Shown: positions 36,613 to 47,446, counted from the first letter of the stretch. The stretch is DNA of 64,000 bases from Cliona cf. orientalis (GCA_963930775.1 OZ005706.1:3400545-3464544), one strand, 5' to 3'. Notes: a model not told the origin generated them from the letters alone. A program made the numbers and translations.

Positions 36613-36823
36613 TACCGTATAGCGGGAAAATTTCGAGGGAGAAAACTTTCGCGGATCGGTAGGAAAGGAGCATTTCACAGAGAAAACTTTCGCGGAATAC
36701 TAAAACTGGTCGCATAATGGGTGTGGCATACCTAGAATTTCGTGGAGAAAACTTTCGCGGATGGCTGAAAAATCGCGAAATTCGTGAAAATTTTCTCCCT
36801 CGAAAGTTTCCCGCTATATGGTA
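36613..36823. mobile_element. TA-flanked foldback MITE, family 3, copy 1
   Basis: TACCGTATAGCGGGAAAATT at the left, TTTCCCGCTATATGGTA at the right. Three internal GAAAACTTTCGCGGA units. The copy at 41,296-41,497 shares nearly the whole sequence, including GTCGCATAATGGGTGTGGCA. Confidence 0.92.
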
Positions 36824-37303
36824 GTCTCATACCCATCCACACAAGAAAAAGCAGTCTCCTGGTTACCAGCCCAGGCAGAAACGGTCATGCCTCATGACAC
36901 ACCATGTTACTATCCCATTCCCAATATAATTTATAGGAATGGACTGGTACAGTAGATACGTCCAGATTAAGTTTAAGCAACTTCATGGTCATGCCTTGAG
37001 GCTTGTGGTACAGCTGGTGACACGGTGGGGATGCTACTCCAATTGAGAACACATTTCCTGTTTACATATTACCCTCACCTATAGTGTTGTCAAACATGGC
37101 TTTACATACATTAGTTCTAGACATAATTAGTGGGGTTTTTGTATATTATAATAGTTTTTGCATTCTTTGCAAAGGACATACAATAGCATAAAAATTAATG
37201 CTAATATAGAATGTGTGCCCAAAATTAATGAAGTATGAATAAGGAGTTAATAACAATAAACAAAAGATAATTATTAAGTTAGTAGTGAAACGATGATTAA
37301 AAC
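36824..37303. other. Stretch between MITE and LINE, partly LINE 3' tail
   Basis: No gene seen. The part nearest 37,303 is probably 3' UTR of the minus-strand LINE, with several T/A-rich runs but no clear poly(T). GTAGTCTCATACCCATCC at 36,821 is a TAGCCTCGTCCCC-type motif. Confidence 0.4.
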
Positions 37304-38665
37304 TTAATTAAGCTGACTCCACACATTTAATTTGAACGATGATAAAGAACAGGAGAGCAAGTCCAGAGGCAGTGAATTCCATGCTTCAATCGAGCGAATA
37401 ATGAAGGAGTTCTGAAACTGATTGGTATGGAAACTTGGGTATGCAAAGTACAAATGTTCAGGGCGGTTTGATGTAGCTCGAGTTGCTCTAGTGGCATGAT
37501 GCTGGCGTATGATATCGGGAGGAAAGTAGCACAGGCTGTGAACAATCTTGAACATAGTACAAAGATCAAAGTAAAGTCTCCTCTGCTCTAGAGATGGAGC
37601 CTGAAAAAGTTCCAGAAGTGATTCATAACTCTGATCCCATGCCTTCCTGCAGATCTTAAGTGCCAATTTTTGTACGCCTTCGATCATCTGTATCTCGCCA
37701 ACCTTATATGGACTCCACACTGCACTTGCGTATTCCAGATGAGGGCGAACCAATGACAAATACCGTTTAAAGAGGGTGTCAGAGCTGGAGTGTTCAGAGA
37801 AGCGTCTATAAAGGATACCCAGTAGTCTTTTAGCTTTTGAACAAATTGAGTCGATGTGCTTAGACCAGCTCAGATCACTTGACATTATCAGCCCAAGATA
37901 TTTGTAAGTGTCCACCATTTGCAACTCTTGGCCACATAGTTTCAAAGTTGGCAGGAGGTGTTGAGTTCTCTTTCTGGACACTGGCATGAATTTACACTTT
38001 TGTACATTAAGGTGCAAGTAGTTGTTGTCTACCCAATCTGAAATGGAATTAATATCTATCTGGAGGTCAGAGTAGTCTTGATCACTCCGAATGGGCCTAT
38101 ATAGCAGGATATCATCTGCATAAAGAGTTATGTGGCAGTTGCGGGATAGTTCGACTGAACACACATCATTTATGTAAATCAGAAATAGCAGAGGCCCGAT
38201 CACAGACCCTTGTGGAACTCCAGATAGCACATTTGCAGGAGAAGATGTTGCACCATTGACAACTACTTGTTGCTTACGGTTTGTTAGATAGCTATGGAGC
38301 CATTTCAGCAAGAGCTTGTTGACGCCTATAGTCTCAAGTTTCTAAAGTAGAGCTCTATGAGGAACAGAATCAAAGGCCTTCTTGAGGTCGAAGAATACAG
38401 CCCCTACTTCGTGTCCCTCCTCCATTAACTGCAGCCAATTATGAGTAGTCTCCAGTAGAGCTGTCACAGTTGATTTGCCAGCTTGAAATCCCCATTGAAA
38501 ATTGGAAAGTGGTTGGGTATTCTGTAAATGGTGATTGAGGAGACTGTAGATGTGCTTCTCTAGTAGTTTACTCAAAATTGGTAGGAGAGATACTGGTCTG
38601 TAGTTGCTAGGGCTGTTGTAGCAGTTGGCTTTCGGAATAGGTACAACATAGGACAGGGTTCGATG
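37304..38665 (-). mobile_element. 5'-truncated non-LTR retrotransposon, reverse transcriptase (Jockey/CR1-like)
   Basis: Reading leftwards from about 38,665: VVPIPKANCYNSPSNYRPVS then SKLLEKHIY, AVFFDLKKAFDSVPHRALL (first catalytic Asp), LSGVPQGSVIGPLLFLIYIN, then ITLYADDILLY (the DD pair), followed by YKYLGL and the C-terminal thumb region. A single in-frame TAG at 38,342-38,344 splits an otherwise open frame (ALL-stop-KLETIG), a one-base change from GAG. No endonuclease domain is present, so it is 5' truncated, as is usual for LINEs. The copy is dead but young. It sits next to a metallothionein-like exon whose upstream part is missing. Confidence 0.92.
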
Positions 38666-38716
38666 ACTGTGCAGTGTTATACATAATTATCATCATGTTA
38701 TTAATCTATTCTTTAG

Positions 38717-38814
38717 CTAATTGCACCTGTGGTCCCTCGTGCAAGTGTCCAGATGACTGCAAGGGCTCCTGCTGCCCCTGCGTAGCTGGAGGACAGTGTA
38801 CATGCGCATGGTGA
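38717..38814 (+). CDS. Metallothionein-like terminal exon
   Basis: After a good 3' splice site (ttaatctattctttag) the frame reads N-C-T-C-G-P-S-C-K-C-P-D-D-C-K-G-S-C-C-P then C-V-A-G-G-Q-C-T-C-A-W and stop. Ten of about 31 residues are cysteine in C-x-C, C-x3-C and C-C-x-C spacing, with no aromatic residues but one terminal Trp. This is the make-up of a metallothionein metal-binding cluster. No first exon with an ATG is seen; the truncated LINE lies 50 bp upstream and may have replaced or separated it. The first 19 bases (ATTGCACCTGTGGTCCCTC) recur at 61,332. It could be an orphan exon. Confidence 0.55.
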
Positions 38815-38981
38815 TGCATGCAACTGTGGTGATGCCTGTATATACCTGCCATGCAGGCACTTGCCCCTCCAAATCATAGTTACTGGTTAATACAATGCTG
38901 TGTGATACTTTAATAATTATACTATGACATTGTTGATGATGATGTTCTGAATGTGGGAATAATTATGATTGTACTTGTAGC

Positions 38982-41183
38982 TCACTTCAAGATACTCTGA
39001 GCTATCCTGCATAAGAAAGAATTGGCTTCCAACAGCAACTATAATACAATTTGTATGGTACCTTGCTAAGTGTGCAATGTTGATCTTGAGAAGTTCATTT
39101 TCATTCATTAGCCTGTCCTTTTCTTCTAAGACTTCAATCAATGTCCTAGAGTGATCTGTGTAAAGGCCGAGAACTGCATAATTGCATCCTCAACTCACAG
39201 ACCCACACTTTGCTGATTGAGTTGATGCAGGCCTGCCAATTTACAACACTTAGTGTATCCACTCCCTGGTGGTACAATGATGATATCATGACTGGCATGC
39301 AGCCCAACAAACTTTGCATAAGACTTAGTAGGAAATTGTTCCCATAAAGCGTAACTCAGTATTAAATAAAGCGTGGGTCTGCATTTTACGGATATTCTGG
39401 GATATATAATTATCAGTGGAGTAGGAAGCAAACACGTGTTGCAGGGGCCACCGATACAAGTTATGAGTGTGGCTTTGACTACTGAATTTTGTGACCGCAA
39501 TTATTCTTTTGTAGAGGTCGTATTTCAGTAATTTAAACCAGACTTTTACGAAGAAAGTCTGATATAATATTATGATGAAAATTGGAAGAATACATACACA
39601 AGGGTTTTGTATCAAGCCTGATTATTTGGGGGGGGGGGGGGGGGGGCAGGGGGCAGGCACCCCTTCTGGCCCCCCTGGTTCCTACTCAACTGATTATTAT
39701 AATTTTGAGCATTCTTTACAAGTTCTCATGCATGCACCGCTTACCACTCAATTGTTGTTCAAGGGAGAGAAATAATTGTCTTAGTTGTTGTAAGGTCATA
39801 GCATGCAAAGGACTGGAACTGTGATCCAACACTTTCCACTTGCTTGGACTAACACATTCACAATCAGCCTGTACACTGTGTGATATGCACTGCTGTTGGT
39901 CATCATAGATAATATCCAACTCTGCAAAAATAGAACAGCCATTGACGGTACTAATATCCTTGACACCAGGTTGAACATGGACAACCTACCGCAATTTGTG
40001 TTGTCTTCCATAATCAGATCATCACCAGTTGCGATTATTGCAGTGTCTGGAAATTTTGGTCCTGCTTGCCAGTTCTTATCTTCATCAACTGAGCTGTCAG
40101 AGAGTTCAGTGGAGTAACAGAGATGATACCGATCATCTAATGATTTAACTTCTTCCTTGCTATTAATTTCAAACCCTTTATTCAGTAATTTCAAAGTGGT
40201 GGACAGTGGGATAATGTCATGGTTAGTGCCACTATTAAGAGTACTCTCAAGTCCAAAGTGTTCCACAGGATGAATTGACATGCGATTTAATTTTTGTTCA
40301 TTTAACTTTGGTTCCATGCTAGCAGAATATTCACTATCCAACATTTCTTTGTATGAGGCTGAGACGTCATCAGGAGGTGCAGCAGCTTGTGGAAAAGTTA
40401 TTGGCTCAGTGTCTGGTAATTCCACCATGTTCCTGGCCAGACTCCTATCAACAAGATGATGCGAGCTAGACTGTTCGTGTACGTGTGTGCTGTAGGAGCT
40501 TGTAGTATCATGGGCTCCATCCATGAGGTGCTCTTTGATTGACAAGTTATTAAGTACAACACTGTCGTCTTGTTGATCTTGTCCTCTCAGCTGTGGGTGT
40601 GCTTGTACACTTCCTTTCTTATATTTCTTCCAAGCTCGCTGGATTCTGCATGATATTGAAATTTATTATAGATTTAACATGGCCAGTGTACATATACCAT
40701 AATAATTACCTAGCTGCCATCACATTTGCCATCCTTTCTTCATTGTCGTTTAAGGTAATGCTCTCAGCTATTCTGCTGCGAAGTCGATGCCTGGAAAATT
40801 AAAACTTATCTACTGTACACAGTATATGGCATAGTAGAAAGCTTAAAACTTATCTACTGTACACAGTATATGGCATAGTAGAAAGCTTAAACAGACCCTT
40901 AAAATTTAACAATAGTAGTGCAGAATAATTATGATGCAAGTATTTACCTTTCAATCAGTATCTCCCCCTCCAATATCTGTATCCTTACTTTCTCTCTTCT
41001 TTTCTCCTCTTCCTGTATATAGTATGAGTCAACATGGCTGAACTGGCAGTGAAGAGTACGTGGATCTACAGGCGTTACCTCTTCAAAAAGAGTTAGAAGC
41101 ATTTTTGAATACCGTTTACGGGCCAGATAGCTCCTAAAATATTTCTGGATGATGGTAACTGCGCGTGTTGTGTGCCCGGACAT
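38982..41183 (-). CDS. IQ-motif coiled-coil protein, SCHIP1-like, six exons
   Basis: Exons 41,183-40,948; 40,790-40,710; 40,645-39,990; 39,921-39,745; 39,155-39,062; 39,006-38,982 join to 1,269 nt (422 aa) with GT-AG ends and matching phases. N-terminal IQ motif: TRAVTIIQKYFRSYLARKRY. A second IQ-like segment, RIQRAWKKYKKG, begins exon 3. A long acidic, Ser-rich low-complexity middle follows (exon 3). The C-terminus has LQQLRQLFLSLEQQLS and LIEVLEEKDRLMNENELLKI, a leucine-rich coiled coil whose L-x-x-L-L-x-x-R/K-D-x-L-x-x-E pattern resembles the C-terminal coiled coil of schwannomin-interacting protein 1. The IQ-plus-coiled-coil layout also recalls IQCJ-SCHIP1, a cytoskeletal/ankyrin partner. 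The SCHIP1 link is tentative; exon structure is firmer than family. A MITE lies 113 bp upstream of the ATG. Confidence 0.75.
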
Positions 41184-41295
41184 TTCGCACCTTAGTTCAA
41201 GCTTTTACAGAGTGTGGGAGGGGCTGAAAATTAGCAAGCTTACTCCATTGTCGACCCTGTACCATCTAGGTAGGGTCTCTCTTGAGCATATACGG

Positions 41296-41497
41296 TACCG
41301 TATAGCGGGAAATTTTCGAGGGAGAAAACTTTCGCGGATAGGAGCATTTCACGGAGAAAGCTTTCGCGGAATACTAAAACTGGTCGCATAATGGGTGTGG
41401 CATACCTAGAATTTCGTGGAGAAAACTTTCGCGGATGGCTGAAAAATCGCGAAATTCGTGAAAGCTTTCTCCCTCGAATGTTTCCCGCTATACGGTA
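41296..41497. mobile_element. TA-flanked foldback MITE, family 3, copy 2
   Basis: TACCGTATAGCGGGAAATTT at the left and TTTCCCGCTATACGGTA at the right. Nearly the same as 36,613-36,823, apart from a short internal deletion. It lies just upstream of the IQ/SCHIP1-like start codon, so it may sit in that promoter. Confidence 0.92.
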
Positions 41498-41658
41498 TTA
41501 CCCCGCGGGTGCAGCGTCGCGTCGATGTCAGAGAGCTCCATACCTAGCCTCGTGCCCATCCCTATTCCCACCTTTTCAATGTTGCATGCAGAAAAGGTTA
41601 GTCTCGTCGATACGAAAATCGCCAGATCTCGCGTTCTAGGTATTTATGCGTGCTGTTA

Positions 41659-41710
41659 GCCTCGTTCCCAGGCCCTTCCTCCTTTTGAAGGACCTGGGAA
41701 CGAGGCTAGC
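41659..41710. repeat. TAGCCTCGTTCCCAGG hairpin
   Basis: TAGCCTCGTTCCCAGGCCCT is answered by AGGACCTGGGAACGAGGCTA, forming a 22-bp stem with a short loop. The same half-site motif (TAGCCTCGTCCCCAG and variants) is scattered at 24,928, 32,020 and 42,237. Confidence 0.75.
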
Positions 41711-41898
41711 GTGCTACAAGCTCAGCCAATCGGTAGATATCGGTGAAAAACTGGTATATACGTGCTTCGAATTGCTCAAAAAGGCTTACTAGTGCTACAA
41801 ATCGTGCATTTTCTGTTTAGCATGCCTGTGGTTTATCGACCACACCCACCTTTAACATAACTGATCCCACTGCACTGCGCATGTTCAAGCTCAGTGTT

Positions 41899-42146
41899 GC
41901 CCCCCCCCCCCCACAATAATCGGTCCCCCTGGACCATTGGTGCCAGAATAACCTGTCCCCCGGACCATCTGTGCCTGCCACAAGCAGTCTCCCCTGGACA
42001 CTGATGGTCCCCCCTCCCCCCACCCCCCAATCATCCCATATCGGGAATAAATGGTCCCCTGGGACCATCGGTGCCAGAATAATCTGTCCCCCCGGATCAT
42101 CTGTGCCCGCCACAAGCAGTCCCCCCCCCCCCCCCCCCCCCCCAAT
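41899..42146. repeat. GGTCCCC repeat: two tandem units of about 125 bp, with a poly(C) run
   Basis: GGACCATTGGTGCCAGAATA and GGGACCATCGGTGCCAGAATA mark two units, each containing GTGCC(T/C)GCCACAAGCAGTC. A related unit lies at 57,107-57,296, and an end fragment (GGGGACCATTTATTTCGTGAC) at 42,882-42,903. Ends in a C run at 42,121-42,143. Confidence 0.75.
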
Positions 42147-42624
42147 CATCTGATAGTGCGCGTGGATATTGCAGCGGTATGCCTACCAAAGCAGTTGATG
42201 CTCTCAACATCAGTGCATAATGCAGTGCCATCTGTGCTAGCCTCGTCCCCAGACCTTCTGGGGACAAGCGGTTACATCAGTGTGCCTGTTGCAAACAGTC
42301 TCCATGAATATTAAAGCTTCCCCTCTCACAATTAGTACGTGGATAATGCAGCGGCATCTGTGCCTGTCAGTGCCAAAAGCATTCCCCTCTCAACATCAGT
42401 GGCGGCATAAATTATAATGCAGTGGCATCTGTGCCCAGGCTGCCAGTGCCAAAAGCAGTCCGCCTGGACATTGATTGTCCCCCCTCTCAACACCAGGGCA
42501 TGGATATAAATTGTATTCCATAGATAGATCATTAATGAAGCACTAGCTATTATGATCTTAGTCAGTTCTCTACTGATGATTCCTGGTTCTCCTGCGATGA
42601 TATCTTCCGCGAATCGCCGTCACG

Positions 42625-43150
42625 CTAGCCACACCCTTCAATCTCAAGGGGTGTGGCGAATCTGCTGCGATGCATGATGTCCCATCCTGCCGCTTTATAA
42701 GCGGCAGTGGCAACCATTGCCCAATTGAGTAAAGATAGCGCTGCAGTTTGATAACCTCGCCTTTCATATGCATCACGCTCAGCTTTTGGGCGGGCTTTGT
42801 GCATGTATTGCACATGTTCCAATGCTCGTGCAAGGGGGACCGTCTGTGACTATGGGGGACCAATTTTAGCGGAAAGGACGGTCCGGGGGACCATTTATTT
42901 CGTGACAGGACTCCAAGACTCGCTAAAATGCATGTCATTTAATTTGCATGATCCCCCCAGAATCATTAAAAGTTGAGTGCTACTCTCTCCGACAAGTACC
43001 GTAATCCCGTGGATAAATAAAGCTAGCCTTGTGCTATATATTATTAGTACGCACGCTGCGGGCCATGCCGCGGCCAACCTGATGTTCGAAAGCTGTACGG
43101 CGCTATCAAGTTCATCTCCTGTGATTGAAGCATCGAAACGTGTCACTATC
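42625..43150 (-). CDS. Possible two-exon hypothetical gene (weak)
   Basis: A minus-strand frame to the left of 42,822 reads EHVQYMHKARPKAERDAYER then RGYQTAALSLLNWAMVATAA, a plausible helical protein. A second frame at 43,146-43,045 reads DASITGDELDSAVQLSNIRL before a possible donor (GTGCGT). I recognise neither. A copy of the GGTCCCC repeat separates them. It could be a lineage-specific gene damaged by the repeat, or chance. Confidence 0.22.
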
Positions 43151-43799
43151 GAGATCGAGAGTCGGTCTCAGACTCCATCTCTGCGATTGAGGCACCGGCA
43201 TTGATGTAGCTTGTAGATCTATAGACTGTGCACGCACTATATTGACGACCATTACCATATTATACCCCACGATAACTATGCAGCTACTGAGGATGTGGTC
43301 AAGTTTTCATAAAATCGTAATTTAGTCTTCCATGGGGGGTATCTTTATATATTGGAATAGCCCAATAGATTATATAACGCTGTGTCTACAGTGCCGGTAC
43401 CGGCACCGCAATTTAAGCGTTATAGTGCCGGTAAGTCCATATAAAATACTGTACTCTTACGTAGCCCTAGTCCCCGCCCCCTCCTGCATATGGCAATATA
43501 AATTTGTACATAAATTTGCCGGCACTCTAGACACTGCGATTATATAATCTATGATATATCTTCGTCTGCATCCATGACCATTTAGTAACTTCTAAGAGGT
43601 AATCACCTTGACCTTGAAAGGACCGCACAGGTAAACTGGACTAGAAACACCACGTAAAGATATTATACTAAAGAACCTACTATAGCTTACCCATAATTGT
43701 GAGCACTTTTTTCTCACCTTACATGGCATGCTGGCATGTAACGACGCAAATGCGATCCCGACCCGTTCGCGATACGCCGCCGCGATCACTGGACGATAT

Positions 43800-44010
43800 G
43801 GATGGGAGGGGCTGGGAGGTCAGGGGATGGGTTGCGAATGGTTAGCAGGGTTAGTGTGGGAGGGGCTGGGAGGTCTGGGGATGGGTTGCGAATGGTTATA
43901 TAGCAGGGTTAGTCTCTAGGGTTTGCGTATACATGGACTGAAGGGGCTGGGGCTGGGTTGTGAATGGTTAGCAGGGTTAGTGTGGGAGGGGCTGGGTTGT
44001 GTAGGGTTTG
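43800..44010. repeat. G-rich minisatellite, about 55-66-bp units
   Basis: GGGAGGGGCTGGGAGGTC, GGGGATGGGTTGCGAATGG and TTAGCAGGGTTAGT recur three to four times with small variation. The GGGTTAG core resembles telomeric repeats and the G runs could form quadruplexes. It lies inside the TIR element. Confidence 0.8.
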
Positions 44011-44051
44011 TCTATAAAATAGTTGAAATAACGGCTGCCAGCAGCAACAAC

Positions 44052-44120
44052 GGTGGTGGCCGAGTGGTTGGGCTCTTATGTATGGGACGGAATAGAGCAG
44101 GTTCAAATCTTACACTTTGA
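44052..44120 (+). ncRNA. tRNA-like sequence (degenerate, SINE-head type)
   Basis: TGGCCGAGTGGTT is a near-perfect A box of the Ser/Leu class and GGTTCAAATCT a near-perfect B box, 41 bp apart. GCTCT...AGAGC could pair between them. The acceptor stem does not pair convincingly, so it is not a functional tRNA gene. It is more likely a captured tRNA or SINE head. Confidence 0.5.
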
Positions 44121-44603
44121 TTTTTTCCCCCCTGTCAAATGAATTTTTCTAAGTGTTGATGGATCGCATTTGCGTCGTAACATGGCATCCAGTGGAGTAG
44201 CCACGTGCCCATCCCTATTCCCACCTTTTCAATCAAGAAAAGAATTGAATACTGTCTATATTATAGACTGCTTAAAGTTCAATATGTTTACTGTACTTAT
44301 GGACTAGTAGTGTATATAGCTATAGGTGACGAAATTATTTATCCTATCATTGGATATATATATTGACTCAAACATCTACCAGAAAATTTCTACTCCATAT
44401 TGGTGTAGCTAGCTAATAGTAGCTATTACAAACTTAAAGGTGCACATACTAGTTTTGGCAGAATATAAATTAATTAGCTATCCTTACTAATTAAGATCCT
44501 AATGAGATAGCACAATGTTCCTGGGTTAAAGAATCCCATATAATCACAGACATTAACACTGAGCTTTGATTCACTGTGTGTAAGATCCACAGCAAGAGTA
44601 CAC

Positions 44604-46397
44604 TCAATTTGCATTAATTGCTGCTTTATCAAGCAGAACTCCTTTTACTTTGAATAGCTTATGGAAATGTTTTCTTTTGTGGATTTTTCTCACTATCTTG
44701 GCAACCAAAAGAATGTATAATCCTGAAATTAATTCACCTAATTTTTGTGAAGGATCTTTTTCTGTAAGCCCTTTAAGGTTACGGGATAGTATTCGACGCA
44801 CAATTTATAAATGATTGCGCACGGACACAATTCACGTATGTTTTAATGCGGTTTTGTCAGAAACGTGAACGAATGTTGACCATTTCCAAAAGTAAACGAA
44901 TTTCTGCGTCAAGTTTTGAAGACCAGAGACTTGAACGAACTGACTTCGCTGTCGTTCACACTAGTCCATCGATCAGAGCAGGGCCAAGTATAGCGCTTTT
45001 TCGAAAATTCTAAGATGGTGAGTCGTCAGACAAGGTTTTGTCCTGGAGGGCCGCCATTAAGCGAGTCACATGGCAGCTGAGCAGTAAGTTTTTATGTTCG
45101 CTTTCTGTTCGTATAACTCAACAGAGTTCAAACGCTATACTTGGCCCTGTAGAGACTTGTAAGCTATCGTTTCATTTGTATGTCAATACATAGAAGCTGT
45201 TTACCTTGGCAAAAATTGACGCAGAAAATTGCAAAACTTCCCGCGCTTGCAGACAGACAGTGGCAGGTTTGCTTTTCGTTTTTGTGGACCATGGGGCAGG
45301 CATCAGGAGAGCTACTTACCTGTGCCTTGACTGTGCAAAGAACGTGGACAAAAACTGGAATATAACTGTCTCATTTATTATTCATGTGAACTTTGACCAT
45401 GCGTGGGCGGAACACTATCCCGTAACCTTAAGTGGATTCCTCTGCCAACTATTCTCAACAGTTGATTCAACATTGTCACTGGATTCACTGCCACTACCAT
45501 CATCTCTATCTCCGGAACCTGTACTTATCATAACACCTTTCTTTTGTATTATGATGTCTGGTCTACCTCTGAACAGGAAACACCCTTCATGAAGATATGA
45601 AATCTTTAAGAACTCCATTACTTCATAAAATCTCATTGATCTTACACCACACATTGCGTCCACTTGGAATGTTTTCTTGAGTCCTACATATAGTCTAGTG
45701 GTCCACTCATCTTCATTCCAATTATTAGGAGACTTTGCAGGGTGGTAAAATTCTGTTTCCACATTCCCCAACTCATTCCTTTCAATTTTATCATCAACGT
45801 GTTGGAGCTCAGTCAACAGTTGCTTGGCTTCATCATCATCTTTACGGGCAAAGGAACACTTCAAACGGAAGTTATCCAGAAAAAAGGGTTGCAAGCGATA
45901 GTGATTATTATAACTGCAGGGATGATCGTCAACCTCTCCATCCAGAAACTTGTGATCAACCGCTGACATGACTATGAATTGCTCAATGTCTGAGTACATC
46001 ACTTGCGAACAGGATGCATGGCAGGGATGGCGATACAAATACACACCCAGATTATCATATAATTCAAAACTTCCACCATCCAATTTCCATTGCTTGCTCC
46101 CCATATTCATTTCATTCAATGCTGCCACATCCTCCTTTATCAGCTTGATTAAGACCTTCGAAACTTTTTTGTCGCTTGATAAATCAAAAGACTCAAGTTT
46201 ACCAATAGGAATTCGCCGTGGCAGAATTTCGGAATTGGAAACCTCAATGTCAATGTTTGAATAAGAAAAGTGTAGTCCAAAGTACACACACTGTATGACT
46301 TGGCGACTTTTCTAAAACAATAATAACATAAGTTCCAAACTTTCTCCAAACTCAAACCCAAACTCACTTTTATAGTAGGCCCATCTTCAGTCATCAT
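44604..46397 (-). pseudogene. Uncharacterised gene split by a 651-bp TTAA-flanked insertion
   Basis: Exon 1 is 46,397-46,368 (MMTEDGPTIK, donor GTGAGT). Exon 2 starts at 46,311 and runs to 45,428, where the frame enters the inserted element and stops (TAG in its TIR). On the far side, from 44,772 to a stop at 44,604, the same frame continues with GLTEKDPSQKLGELISGLYI and FKVKGVLLDKAAIN. Counting one TTAA, the uninterrupted gene would be 360 codons. Features: EWTTRLYVGLKKTFQVDAM, FRGRPDIIIQKKGVMI (a PD-like motif as in restriction-endonuclease folds, but without a clear E-x-K). It may be a nuclease-fold protein of the kind common in sponges. I do not recognise a named family. Confidence 0.7.
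44773..45431. mobile_element. TTAA-flanked non-autonomous element (piggyBac-like target) inside a coding exon
   Basis: TTAA at 44,773-44,776 and 45,428-45,431 flank 651 bp whose ends are GGTTACGGGATAGTATTC and, reversed, GGTTACGGGATAGTGTTC. TTAA duplication is the hallmark of piggyBac-type transposases. No transposase frame is present. Removal with one TTAA restores the host reading frame exactly. Short frames inside (45,180-45,365) show no motif. Confidence 0.88.
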
Positions 46398-47165
46398 GAA
46401 ACTTTGTGGAACCAAGAATAATAGTATCAGGATTATGAATAGGCCCTAAATCATGCCAGATCTAGCTATAATTATGTATTGTGACACAATTAGGCCACTT
46501 CAACTTAATACTCTGTTTCTCAGGCCTGATCGATCCTATTTTTGGAGAAAACTTTTGTTAGTTTTGAGGTCAGAGGTCGGGTTTAATTATGTTCTGAGCA
46601 TGCGCAATAGATTTTTCAAAAAAAGGACTCAATTATTGATCTAGAACACACCCAGTTAATTGAATATTTACAAGCCGACCTACCGATCCTATCTTGAGGA
46701 AAGACCAGCCCAAGAAATAGAATATTATCAGAATATAATACAATGCAGCATGTAGATACAGAGTCTGCCCGGCCAGAATTTAACTGTTAAAACTGATGGC
46801 ATATATAAGACTAGTTTGTGTTGACAATTATGCTACCAAGACCCAAACTTATAACCGCTGCAATAAATAAACCATTCATTCTCTCATACATACAAGTTAT
46901 GAGAATTCATAAAAATGCGTTAAATTGGATTGTATGTCGTATTCAATTAAAGCCCCCCCTCCCCACTTTTTGAGCTATTTATATGCTATAATATTATTAT
47001 ATGGGATTGTTAAGGTTAGATGAAATTCTAGTTATATTCATAGTTGGATAGCCAACAATATGCAACAAATTTGAGATGTAATTGCTGGAAATAGCTGATT
47101 TTAACAGATTCTGGACACAATAGGATCAAAATTTTTCGCACACTTCATGCGCACTTGTCACAAAG

Positions 47166-47201
<36 letters not shown>

Positions 47202-47446
47202 ACTTTGAAAGTTGTGTCTACGCCCTTGCTTCCACGTCTAGTCAGTCTTAGATCCTACTTGTAACAAATACTGTGATCTGATTGGTTAAACTGAAGTATC
47301 TATCCTTCATAGAAAATCATGTAAGCTCTGTAGAAAATCATGTAAAATTTCTTGCCTATGGTTAGGGTTGTTGCTAGGCAGCAGTTTATGTGTCTACCTT
47401 TTGGGCATTGTTGCTAGGATCTAAACATGTTAGACACTGTTTAGTC
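46398..47446. other. Intergenic stretch with a long poly(C) run
   Basis: No gene seen. A run of about 35 C (47,166-47,201) is the longest homopolymer in the window and is likely to be imprecise in length. AAAGCCCCCCCTCCCC at 46,950 is a shorter relative. Confidence 0.45.

Larger units (their letters stand above)
43735..44185. mobile_element. TIR element carrying a minisatellite and a tRNA-like segment
   Basis: CATGTAACGACGCAAATGCG at 43,735 is answered by CGCATTTGCGTCGTAACATG ending 44,183, giving TIRs of about 24 bp with one mismatch. Inside lie a G-rich minisatellite (43,800-44,010) and a tRNA-like stretch (44,052-44,120). No protein-coding frame is supported. Confidence 0.78.

Noticed and set aside
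41817-42149. Gly-rich open frames on the minus strand
   Set aside because: They are translations of GGTCCCC repeats and a poly(C) run. The same repeat at 57,107 is not kept in frame.
44773-45431. The TTAA insert as an intron
   Set aside because: The nearest GT/AG pair at its ends removes one base too many and shifts the reading frame. The TIRs and TTAA duplication explain it better.
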